A stretch of 36,696 bases of DNA from Thalassiosira profunda (taxonomy: Eukaryota > Bacillariophyta > Thalassiosirophyceae > Thalassiosirales > Thalassiosiraceae), in the NCBI GenBank assembly GCA_036939355.1, contig JALLAP010000016.1:1-36696 (forward strand), written 5' to 3'. Shown one piece after another: positions 28,037 through 35,957 of the stretch. The position numbers and the translations under genes are program-made. Position 1 is the first letter of the stretch. Every line of letters begins with the position of its first letter. The notes beneath the pieces were generated by a model that was given only the letters and a program-made list of their open reading frames with translations, searched no databases and was not told the DNA's origin.

Positions 28037-28727
28037 GCAACGAAGCGTTAACTTCGTCTTCAGCGCCAGTCACCTCGTCGCTCTCGGCCTTCCTTTCTTC
28101 TTCGGCAATAGGAATCTTGCGAACGGTGTCCTGCGCCTCCGCATACTTGGGAGCCGTGATAGTGAGAACGCCATCGTCCAGGCGCGCAGAGATTTCGTCC
28201 GCGTTGACGTCTTGGGGCAGCGCGAAGGATCGCTCGAACCGAGAGTGCACGGAGATGCCGTCGTTTTCGCGCTTTGTTTCTCCCGAGATGGTCAGCAGGC
28301 GATCTTTCAGCTGCAGGTTGACATCACTGGCATCGGCACCGGGCACTTCGACCGCAATCTGAAGCTGCTTGTCGTCTTGAGTGATACCGAACGCGTTCTT
28401 GGCGGCTTCCTGGTTCGGGGGTCGAGACTGCACGAGTGCGTTCAACTCCGCCTGGCTTGCCTGAAGAAAGTACGAAGGCCTGCTCATGCGCTGCGAGGGG
28501 AAAGGTTCGTAGGAGAACATCTCGTTCATGTCGCCGAGCATGGAATCGAGCATGGCATCGACGTCGCGGGAGAAGATGGAGCGGCTGCGACGGGCCAGTG
28601 GCATCCTGGATCCCCGAGCCATTGAAGGACGAGAGCGAACGTAGTAGGTTCTTCCGTAGGCGGAGGAGGTTGCCAGCGAGGCGAGGAGAACTGCAATAGC
28701 AGCGTTGCACTTGAGGGAGGATACCAT
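27957..28727 (-). CDS. HSP20: Small heat-shock protein (HSP20), second copy, C-terminus disturbed
   Basis: As written the frame encodes 256 residues with one undefined residue near the end. An N-terminal signal-like segment (residues 1-24, ending SSAY, an ASAF-like plastid site) precedes an Arg-rich stretch and an alpha-crystallin domain at ~112-196: AVEVPGADASDVNLQL, DRLLTISGE, FERSFALP, and DDGVLTITAPK. An Asp/Glu-rich tail follows. It is an ATP-independent chaperone, likely in plastid or secretory compartment (inference). The last residues come from a duplicated 55-bp stretch with an N; if that is an artefact, the true protein ends VIDLDDAKTE with 253 residues and the gene reaches 27893. 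The gene is unlike the sHSP at 275-1018 in sequence outside the domain. It is divergent from PPWD1. Confidence 0.88.
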   Translation of the reverse strand: MVSSLKCNAAIAVLLASLATSSAYGRTYYVRSRPSMARGSRMPLARRSRSIFSRDVDAMLDSMLGDMNEMFSYEPFPSQRMSRPSYFLQASQAELNALVQSRPPNQEAAKNAFGITQDDKQLQIAVEVPGADASDVNLQLKDRLLTISGETKRENDGISVHSRFERSFALPQDVNADEISARLDDGVLTITAPKYAEAQDTVRKIPIAEEERKAESDEVTGAEDEVNASLRVDELQKSSVDESVIDLDXKGGEHGC

Positions 28728-28939
28728 TGTTTCGATGTGGATGTTGCAAGCAGTGCTTGATGTTGTTTGAGGTAACAGTTGTTCGCTTCAGCGTGAAACT
28801 GATTTTATGAGCAAGAGACTTCTCGCTTTGCAACGCTCTTTCATTTCCACCTGGAATGATGCATTCGACCTCTGAGGTGAACGACACGAAAATGTGGCCA
28901 CTTCGAGAGTCTTGGAGACACGAAGAGAGTCTCATCAGC

Positions 28940-28957
28940 TTGCCATTGCAATGGCAA
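28940..28957. promoter_or_regulatory. Perfect 18-bp palindrome centred on TTGCAA
   Basis: TTGCCATTGCAATGGCAA equals its own reverse complement. It combines the window-wide TTGCAA word with flanking CCATT/AATGG arms, the size of a dimer binding site. Confidence 0.5.
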
Positions 28958-28980
28958 CGGCTCATTTCCACCTGGAAATG

Positions 28981-28993
28981 GAGTTTCGAAGAG
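28981..28993 (-). promoter_or_regulatory. 13-mer CTCTTCGAAACTC upstream of the second sHSP
   Basis: On the minus strand this reads CTCTTCGAAACTC, ~255 bases upstream of the sHSP start at 28727. It is identical to the word upstream of the first sHSP gene and has the same orientation. Confidence 0.35.
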
Positions 28994-29039
28994 GGCAGTC
29001 GTGCATTGTTGTAACTCATTTGTTGTACTGGGACGTGAG

Positions 29040-29050
29040 CACAAGATGTG
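29040..29050 (+). promoter_or_regulatory. CACRWGATGTG motif, copy 7
   Basis: CACAAGATGTG between the divergent sHSP and PPWD1 genes, ~240 bases before the PPWD1 start. Confidence 0.4.
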
Positions 29051-29288
29051 TCATGAAACGGTTATGAGCCCAAATCCGCCGGGCGGAAGCAAAAGCTAGC
29101 AAAGATCAGCCGCAGCCCGCATCGCCTCGCCTAACCGCACTCTCTACATAGCTCGCTCCGCCGCCTCTCCTTGCCCGCCTCCTCCACCGCAGGCTCATCG
29201 CATCGTCGATCTCATCGCAGGCGTCCAGCACCAGTCTTCGATCTCCTCGAAATACACCGACAGTTGCAGCGTTGCATTGCAAGTTGCA

Positions 29289-31544
29289 ATGGACTCCAGC
29301 AAAAAGCGCCCTCGGCACGGCGACGATAATGACGGTGCTGCACCGACAAACAAACGGCCCAACGCCTCCAATCCATTGCAGGATGTTCCCACCTCGGAGC
29401 ACTACCAGGTGTCCTACATGCACCGCCAGACGGTGACGCACAGCTGCACCTCCCTCCGGCACGGATACGTCGTCACGGGGAGCACCGACGGGGTAGTGAA
29501 GTTTTGGAAGCGCACGTCGACCACCGCGGCGCCCCCAGGGGCCAGGGGAGGTAGCGCCAACATGACCGCGGGGAGTGCCGCAGCCGACAAAGCCGGGACC
29601 TCGCGGTGCCTCGAATTCGTGAAATCGTATTCCTCCCACGTGGGACCGTTGTTAGCCCTCTGCGCCTCCCAACCCAACGGGGATTCGGCGGCCAGCATCG
29701 GGTACGACGGGGTCATCAAATTTTACGACGTGGCGACGTTCGACGTCAGCGGGATGATTCGCACCAACAAATCGACGTCCAAGCAAACGTTTCGCTTGGG
29801 GAGGTGCGCGGCCTTGATCGAACGGGAGGACTTGTATCTGCTGGTGTCGACCCGGGCGCCCACGCGGGAGGAGTGGCAGATCGAGATGAAGGAGAAGGAG
29901 CGCCTGGAACAGCTGCGGAAACAGCAGGAGGAAGACAGCGACGACGACGGACCACTCCCTGAGCCTGCGAACGAAACGAAGAAGGACGAAGCCCTCGAGG
30001 CAAAGAACGACATGGTTCCTCCGGGAGCAATTCTGATGTTTTCGGGGACGAATCTCTCGTCAGATCCCTTGCGCGTCATCACGTATCACGCCTCTCCCGT
30101 GACCGCGTTGGCGTACCACTCCGCAAAGCAGTGGGTGGTCAGCGGAGATGCCAGCGGAGTTCTCGAGATCTGGAACATTCCCTCCTCTTCCTCGGTGGGT
30201 GAAGATAGCTCGCGCGACGGTCCACTTCCGTTCGAATCCAAGTTCGAGACGGATCTCTATGCTCTGATGAAGAAGAAAACGTACGCCATCGACATTGCTG
30301 TATCCGAATCGACAAAAGGAGAGGGAGGGAACGGGCATTTTGCAGTGTACTCATCGGATCGGAAGATACGTCTGTTCTCCTTCGACACGTGCAAGCTTGT
30401 TTGCATTTACGACGAGCGGTTGAAGGTGTACGACAAGCTCCTCTCCTCCAAATCATCCGCCATGGGGATTGATGCGATTGAGTATGGAAAGCGCGCGGCG
30501 ATGGAACGCGAGATGGAGGATGCCTATTTGCTGTCGGGCGGGGTCGCAACCAACCCCACTACAAAGCAATCCCTATCTATGGTCACGCCGTCGTCGGAAG
30601 GCAGCTATCATCAACAGCTGCACATCACATTCGACAACACTGGAAAATACCTTCTCCTCCCAACAATCGTGGGCGTAAAGGTCATCAACATCCAGACGCA
30701 CCGGGTTGTGGCGACAGTTGGGAAGGGAGATGCATCGCAGTTGCGCTTTCTTCACCTTTGCCTGTGCCCCGGAGATGCGAAAATCAATCAGCAAATGCAG
30801 TTGGCGAGGATGGGAGGTTCCAGTGCAGCCATTTCGCACGGAGGAACGGATGAACCAAACGATTCCCTGCTTGTTACGCTGGCTCATGGCAAACGTCGCT
30901 TCTATGCGTTCAGCCACCACGATCCCCTTGCCAACCACGACCAGGGCGAGCCTGACGAGCAAATGATCTTGGCGCGTGACATTCTCAACGAAGCACCGGA
31001 TGCTTCGGATCTGTTGGAAGCCTCCCACCTGGGACGATCCGACAACGATCCAGACTCCATGGCAAAGCTGACCACGGCCTCCAAGGCCATCCTGCGCACC
31101 ACGCACGGCGACATCACCATCAAACTCTTCCCAAAAGAAACTCCTCGCACCATCGAGAACTTCGTGGGGCACGCTCAGAGTGGATACTACGACAATGTGA
31201 TCTTTCATCGCATCATATCCGGCTTCATGCTCCAGACGGGCGACCCTCTCGGCGACGGAACTGGCGGCGAATCGATTTGGGGAGGGGAGTTCGAGGACGA
31301 GATTCGGAGAGAGCTGCGCCATGACCGGCCGTTTACTGTGAGCATGGCAAATGCTGGCCCCAACACGAACGGCAGTCAATTTTTCATCACCACGGTGCCC
31401 ACGCCCTGGCTCGACAACAAGCACAGCGTCTTCGGGCGGGTGATTGCCGGCATGGAAGTTTGTATGGCCATCGAGGGAGTGAAGACGGACGACCTCGATA
31501 GGCCTCTCGAGGAAGTGAAGATACTGAGTGTCGACGTGAGCTAG
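29289..31544 (+). CDS. PPWD1: PPWD1-type spliceosomal WD40 and cyclophilin protein
   Basis: Single exon, 751 residues. The N-terminal part has WD40 repeats: [61 protein letters not shown] and [14 protein letters not shown]. The C-terminal ~150 residues are a cyclophilin: the catalytic Arg in [39 protein letters not shown], and [10 protein letters not shown] with the Trp that confers cyclosporin binding. Order, size and the WD40 phrases match PPWD1, a peptidyl-prolyl isomerase in the spliceosome C complex. The ATG at 29289 is preceded by stacked TTGCAA words. A charged insert ([20 protein letters not shown]) interrupts the propeller. Its stop lies 38 bases from the stop of another cyclophilin gene. 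Confidence 0.93.
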   Translation: MDSSKKRPRHGDDNDGAAPTNKRPNASNPLQDVPTSEHYQVSYMHRQTVTHSCTSLRHGYVVTGSTDGVVKFWKRTSTTAAPPGARGGSANMTAGSAAADKAGTSRCLEFVKSYSSHVGPLLALCASQPNGDSAASIGYDGVIKFYDVATFDVSGMIRTNKSTSKQTFRLGRCAALIEREDLYLLVSTRAPTREEWQIEMKEKERLEQLRKQQEEDSDDDGPLPEPANETKKDEALEAKNDMVPPGAILMFSGTNLSSDPLRVITYHASPVTALAYHSAKQWVVSGDASGVLEIWNIPSSSSVGEDSSRDGPLPFESKFETDLYALMKKKTYAIDIAVSESTKGEGGNGHFAVYSSDRKIRLFSFDTCKLVCIYDERLKVYDKLLSSKSSAMGIDAIEYGKRAAMEREMEDAYLLSGGVATNPTTKQSLSMVTPSSEGSYHQQLHITFDNTGKYLLLPTIVGVKVINIQTHRVVATVGKGDASQLRFLHLCLCPGDAKINQQMQLARMGGSSAAISHGGTDEPNDSLLVTLAHGKRRFYAFSHHDPLANHDQGEPDEQMILARDILNEAPDASDLLEASHLGRSDNDPDSMAKLTTASKAILRTTHGDITIKLFPKETPRTIENFVGHAQSGYYDNVIFHRIISGFMLQTGDPLGDGTGGESIWGGEFEDEIRRELRHDRPFTVSMANAGPNTNGSQFFITTVPTPWLDNKHSVFGRVIAGMEVCMAIEGVKTDDLDRPLEEVKILSVDVS

Positions 31545-31582
31545 ACGGATGACACAATAACGTTTCGAGCTCATTCGACTTA

Positions 31583-32668
31583 TTAGAGAATGCCCACTTT
31601 TGTTACCTCAATCCGGCGGAGCAATTTTCCGTCATACACCTTCTCCAAGCGACTGTCCCCAAAGGTCTTGGCCGCATCCCGAAACACAGCCCTCTGGGCG
31701 GTGAACACGCTGGATGCCAACGATCCTCCTCCAACATCCCCTCCCACGGCAACGGGCTCGCCTGTCGTTCTACTGACCCTTCCCGAGTCCGTCAGCACCG
31801 GGAGATCCACCACTTTCTCTAGAAAGCCGCTCTTGTCCTCCAGAATACAGCCAAACACCGTGTGCGTGGCGTCCAACGCCGTCGATTGATTGCGGGTGGT
31901 GATGCCAAAGGAGGGGGTCAAATCCAAATTGCGATGGGTCAGCAACCCCTTGGCATTGTGCGGCAGTGGCGCAGAGGCGCCCTCGTCCTTCCGGTCTTCC
32001 AGCCACAGTTTTGCAGGTATCACTCTCCCTGAGTATTCCAGCACGCTCCCACCCGCCAGCGAGGTTGCCTCCAGTCCTGGAATGGTTCCGCCAATTAGCA
32101 GCCCGGAGCCCGCGTCCAACGTGGGGAACTTGCTCCTCGAATAGCTCGGGAGGGGATTGTCCACTTGGTAGGGCACATCAACATACGATAGAAATTGCTT
32201 GGCGTGAGCGGGCCTCGCATCTCCAAAGAGACCCAATACCAGCTGGCCATAGAGCGGCTCGTCGGCGGAAGGATCGGATGGATCTTTATCTTTCACGTAG
32301 AACGTCCCGTCCGCCCTGGATACCCGCATGTCGAAATAGACTTTGTGCGTCACCTTTGGGAGGCTGCTGGTTTCGGGAGTTGCAGCCGCGCCCCCCGGAC
32401 CGATGATTGCAACTGTCGAAGCAAAGATTATGGACCGGGCGACATCACCGAGGAAGGACCTACGTTCCTGCTCGGTTCCCAATACATCGATGCTTTCATT
32501 TGCAGCCATCCCGAGGGATGACGTGGACGGAGCGGCTCTCGCAACCTCCCCATCACCCTTCGTTGCAACATGCACCGTCGTTTTGACCGGCAGCGACGGC
32601 GGGAGCAGGAACGCGTGGCCCAGCAGCGCTGCGGAATGCAGTAAGAACAGGAGCGAGAGGACGTGCAT
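31583..32668 (-). CDS. Thylakoid-lumen cyclophilin-type peptidyl-prolyl isomerase
   Basis: Single exon, 361 residues with a three-part targeting leader. A signal peptide (1-19) ends GHA|F, the ASAF-type site of secondary red plastids. A Ser/Ala transit-like stretch follows (to ~65). Then RRSFLGD and a hydrophobic run (79-93) ending AAA|T form a twin-arginine thylakoid signal. The mature part (~107-355) is a divergent cyclophilin: VYFDMRVSRADG, LVLGLFGDARPAHAKQFLSYV, GLLIGGTIPGLEAT and HTVFGCILE. Several usual catalytic words (FHR, QTGD, GSQFFI) are not obvious, so isomerase activity may be weak or lost, as in some lumenal cyclophilins. A role in photosystem assembly is inferred from location. 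The start gives an intact signal peptide. Confidence 0.8.
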   Translation of the reverse strand: MHVLSLLFLLHSAALLGHAFLLPPSLPVKTTVHVATKGDGEVARAAPSTSSLGMAANESIDVLGTEQERRSFLGDVARSIIFASTVAIIGPGGAAATPETSSLPKVTHKVYFDMRVSRADGTFYVKDKDPSDPSADEPLYGQLVLGLFGDARPAHAKQFLSYVDVPYQVDNPLPSYSRSKFPTLDAGSGLLIGGTIPGLEATSLAGGSVLEYSGRVIPAKLWLEDRKDEGASAPLPHNAKGLLTHRNLDLTPSFGITTRNQSTALDATHTVFGCILEDKSGFLEKVVDLPVLTDSGRVSRTTGEPVAVGGDVGGGSLASSVFTAQRAVFRDAAKTFGDSRLEKVYDGKLLRRIEVTKVGIL

Positions 32669-32974
32669 CGTCGTCTACGGGAGCTTCGGCCGCTGAGCAC
32701 CGAGGGGGTGGGAGTGGAGGAGTGAGCGGAGGAGGACAGGGAGGAGGACAGGAGACGCGAGCTTGGGTTTAGGGCTACTCTAAGGTCGGTACACCCTCTA
32801 TTTGCCATAAATGTAAAGCATCTTGATTAGGTGGTAGCTTTACTTTTTATCATCATCCAATTCCAGCATCCTTACCCCTAATTGAACGAGGGCCGTCGAA
32901 CTCAAACTCAACGCCGTTGAGCACCACCCCCGACGGCAAAGGCGGCCGCGGCTGCAAACGACGGGCACCTGAGG
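32669..32974. other. Divergent promoter region, lumenal cyclophilin / transposon-derived gene
   Basis: About 305 bases between divergent starts. A short AT-rich patch (32800-32870) separates two GC-rich leaders. No gene or repeat is seen. Confidence 0.5.
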
Positions 32975-34420
32975 ATGATGTCCTCGCCCGCGAAGAGCGC
33001 GAGGGCGCCGGCGGCAATCGACCTGACCCAAATCATGTCGCCCCTCCTGCGGAAATCTATGTCTCCCGCGGACAAAACCAGGGACGCAACCTCGTCGCTC
33101 CTCGCGGCGAACACGCTCGCCAAGGCCCTCGCCAGAGCCTGCGTCCAGGAGAGGGTGTCGACGTCCGAGTACGACAACAAATCTGCGGCTGTAATTGATG
33201 CGCTCGTGGAGGAGTACCGTCTGACATACCCGGCCCTGACTAGGCAAATGGTCACTGATGGCATCGCCCGGCACGAGACAACGGAGACGGGGGAGGAGGA
33301 CGATGAAGATTACGAGCTCAAAGTGGGCAGAATTATGTCAAAGGTGGACGACGACATGGAGGCCTATCACGAAAAGGTCAAAGCACTGAGAAAGCGCCGG
33401 GAATCGGGAGAGCCCGATCTGTCCGCCCCTTCGCCCCCCAAGAAGCGGCGAAAGTGGGGGCCGCGGAAATCGTCCTCGCCCAAGCGCTCAATGAAGAAGA
33501 ACACGCCCGAAACGAGGTTCGTGAACGAGGTCTACGTGAGGTACTGCGAACAGCGCGAGAAGCGCGACAGGCTGCCCAAGGGGATGTTCGAGTCGATTGT
33601 GGAGCAGGTCAAGCAGGATCTGGGGGAGGACGTGGACATCCCTCTGGCGAACCTTCGGAAGCGGGTCACGTGGCACTGGATCAACCGGGACAAATCGAAC
33701 GAGGTCGTGAGCGAGGAAAAGAAGGAGACAAGGGAATTCATCGAGCAAATCTACCAGCGGTACTCGAGGGCAAAGGAGCACAACGGGGGAAAACTGCCAC
33801 CCGGCACCCTCGAGTCCATCATGGAAAGCTGCAAACTGGAATTTGGCATGGCGGACGCAAAGATGAATTGGAAGACCATCGAGTCGAAGATCCGCACCCG
33901 CTTCACGAAGGAACATCCAGAGTTTGCTATGCCGGGAGTGCGCGAGATCGGCAAACTCTCTGATGGCGACAAACGGCGCAGGCAGATTTTGCTCAACGAG
34001 ATCACGGCGCGGTACGTGCGGCTCAAGGAGTCCGGGCCCAAGAAGCTGCCCGACGGAAGTCTGGACGACATCATCAAAGAGACGAAGCAGGATCTCGGCA
34101 TCCACGAGTTTGACGTGCCCAAGGCGTCGATCAGGGGCCGCATTAACCGCAAGTCGCTGCAGGTCCTGACGCTCGGGGACACGTCCCCGCACGACGCGAT
34201 CGACAAGCCGCTCGTGGAGACGATCAACAACATGCTGTCGACGGGCGCCAGCGTCACCAGATCGCAGGGACTGGAAATTGCCAACACGTTGCTGCAGGGA
34301 AAGAATCTGGGGACTGATGCCGACGGGGAGGCCATTTTCCTCGATGCCAAGTGGTGGCGGGCATTCTTGGAGCGGAACAAGCACAATATCGCATGCCAGA
34401 ACAACGAAGCGGGGAAGTGA
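32975..34420 (+). CDS. Transposon-derived protein: three LPxG modules plus CENP-B-like helix-turn-helix
   Basis: Single open frame, 481 residues. A nuclear-localisation-like cluster (PPKKRRKWGPRK, ~154-165) precedes three related modules of ~58 residues at ~180-235, 251-311 and 333-395. Each has an N-terminal YxRY or ARY helix, then (K/R)LPxGxxxxIxE and K(x)xxG, then a basic helix ending R-x-R. Residues ~409-472 (KPLVETINNMLSTGASVTRSQGLEIANTLL then AKWWRAFLERN) resemble the CENP-B/Pogo-type DNA-binding half of transposases. I recall many diatom proteins with this order, usually followed by a DDE domain; here the frame stops just after FLERN. It is therefore either a cut-down transposase or a domesticated DNA-binding protein. 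The clean frame favours a kept gene. A second ATG is one codon downstream. Confidence 0.65.
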   Translation: MMSSPAKSARAPAAIDLTQIMSPLLRKSMSPADKTRDATSSLLAANTLAKALARACVQERVSTSEYDNKSAAVIDALVEEYRLTYPALTRQMVTDGIARHETTETGEEDDEDYELKVGRIMSKVDDDMEAYHEKVKALRKRRESGEPDLSAPSPPKKRRKWGPRKSSSPKRSMKKNTPETRFVNEVYVRYCEQREKRDRLPKGMFESIVEQVKQDLGEDVDIPLANLRKRVTWHWINRDKSNEVVSEEKKETREFIEQIYQRYSRAKEHNGGKLPPGTLESIMESCKLEFGMADAKMNWKTIESKIRTRFTKEHPEFAMPGVREIGKLSDGDKRRRQILLNEITARYVRLKESGPKKLPDGSLDDIIKETKQDLGIHEFDVPKASIRGRINRKSLQVLTLGDTSPHDAIDKPLVETINNMLSTGASVTRSQGLEIANTLLQGKNLGTDADGEAIFLDAKWWRAFLERNKHNIACQNNEAGK

Positions 34421-34904
34421 GGGCAACGGAACGGGTATTGGGAGAGAAGAGTGGCCCGTGGTAGTGTATTCATTGATAAATTCAGTGTCAGTTCATGATG
34501 AGAGAGGTTTTTTGCCGAACATCTTTGAGTTTGATTGCCGAGTTATGTACAGGTATTAGCTCTAGCTACCGTTCAATGTCTCGGTCAATCTCAGGCTTGC
34601 AGGCAACGGCAAGCTTCTGTACGCAGTGTGCAGGTGTGGGTGGGAGTGTAAGAGTTGCAAGGCGCGGTCTTGTCTAGGTGCGTCTCGGAGGCTCGCCAAG
34701 CGTTGGCGAGGTGTGAGGGGTGCTGATATTGGCACATTTCTATAAGGGTGTGTGCTTCTTGAAAACATATCAGGCGGAAGAGGTATTGATCTTGGGTTCT
34801 TCGTCTATTGGTTGGGTGGCGGTCGTAGGCTCATAAGTTGTGGCCTGGACTGCCGATGTTTGTACAGTGATGGTAGATGGGGCCTCGATTTCTCGTAGCA
34901 GTGG
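34421..34904. other. Convergent 3' region, transposon-derived gene / cyclin
   Basis: About 480 bases between two stop codons. A TTGCAA word is at ~34657. I looked for remains of a DDE transposase domain after the CENP-B-like end and saw no open frame that would fit; no terminal inverted repeats were noticed. Confidence 0.5.
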
Positions 34905-35957
34905 TCAGAAGTGGTCAGCCGCAACACTAACAGGCGAAGTCGATGCGCCGGATGCTGACTTGACATCGGACAGCTCGTATTCAAACGAGCTGGGCTGCTC
35001 CGAAATTGGCACAAATGCCAACTCGGCCGGCGGTTCCAGCTCTTCTGCCACCTGCCCGGGCAGGACGATGGTCTTGGAGCAAAGTTCTTTCAGAATGCTC
35101 CGGGCATGCACCATATCTTCTCCCTCCAAGTCCAGGCCGGCAAACCCGCCTCCCAAGTATATCAAATGCTCGAGGAAGGAGCGGCGGATGCGCGGGGAGA
35201 CGATGGCGCGCTGCGTCCGAACAATTTTGGAATCCATGGCGTTCAAGAGGGCGGCCAGGGCGATCTTGGAGGCCGGGAAGTTGTGACAGAGGTCGGAGCT
35301 GTAGGTGCCCAGTTCGATCTGGTACCTCGCCACCTCGAAGACGGACCATCCCTTGCCGATGCTGTCGACGCCGTTATCGGCGTGCCTTCCACCATCGTTC
35401 AGCAGCAGGGAGAGGATCTTGACAAACCGGACGAGAAAGTCCGTGGGCGTCGGCGGGTGGAGCTTCCACTCCAAGTTGGAGAGCAGGGACAGTTCCATTT
35501 CTGCAATCATCTGCTCGCAGTACTGGCCACATGACATGTTGCAAAAGTCTTGCAGTCGAAGCTTAATGGAACTCGTGGCGGATGATGGAGAAGAGGGAGA
35601 CTCCGTCGCAGATCCGTAGAGCTTGCACGCCACGTACAAACACGAGAGCCCCAGCAGCCGGCCCAGCACGGTCGACGGCGGCGACGCCTGCCGGGCCAAA
35701 TACCGATCGAAGTAGCGCATGCTCACGTAGACGATCTCGCGATCGAGGTTGAAGTAGTCGACGCACTCGTACGCCCACTCGCAAATGTCGCGGCGGAGTT
35801 GGCCGGGCGACTGAAGGCCTTGTTCCTTCGAGGGCGATGGCAGCTCATGGTCCAGGCCCGCGGGCGGAAGGGAGTATTCCAGCTCCTTGCCGAGGAGGCA
35901 GAGGAGCTCCTCTCGGAGGCCGTGCGTGGGCATCTCGACGATATCTTCCCAGGTCAT
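34905..35957 (-). CDS. Cyclin (probably diatom-type)
   Basis: From the ATG at 35957 the protein has 350 residues; an in-frame Met exists 27 codons upstream, but MTWEDIVEM is a better start. A cyclin box spans ~53-167: RRDICEWAYECVDYFNLDREIVYVSMRYFDRYL, GLSCLYVACKLY, and a second conserved part with EMELSLLSNLEWKLHPPTP. A C-terminal cyclin fold continues to ~290 with low similarity. The W-x-Y-x-x-V-D-x-x-x-x-x-R-E word resembles the expanded diatom-specific cyclins. Partner kinase and cell-cycle phase cannot be told from sequence; an expected role is responding to nutrient or light signals at G1, by analogy only. The tail has no recognised destruction box. No intron is needed. Confidence 0.82.
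   Translation of the reverse strand: MTWEDIVEMPTHGLREELLCLLGKELEYSLPPAGLDHELPSPSKEQGLQSPGQLRRDICEWAYECVDYFNLDREIVYVSMRYFDRYLARQASPPSTVLGRLLGLSCLYVACKLYGSATESPSSPSSATSSIKLRLQDFCNMSCGQYCEQMIAEMELSLLSNLEWKLHPPTPTDFLVRFVKILSLLLNDGGRHADNGVDSIGKGWSVFEVARYQIELGTYSSDLCHNFPASKIALAALLNAMDSKIVRTQRAIVSPRIRRSFLEHLIYLGGGFAGLDLEGEDMVHARSILKELCSKTIVLPGQVAEELEPPAELAFVPISEQPSSFEYELSDVKSASGASTSPVSVAADHF

Larger units (their letters stand above)
28728..29288. other. Divergent promoter region, second sHSP / PPWD1
   Basis: About 560 bases with several short repeats: the 16-bp direct repeat TCATTTCCACCTGGAA (28841-28856 and 28962-28977), an 18-bp palindrome (28940-28957), the sHSP-shared 13-mer (28981-28993), a CACRWGATGTG motif (29040-29050), and a cluster of TTGCAA words immediately before the PPWD1 start. 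No gene is seen. Confidence 0.6.
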
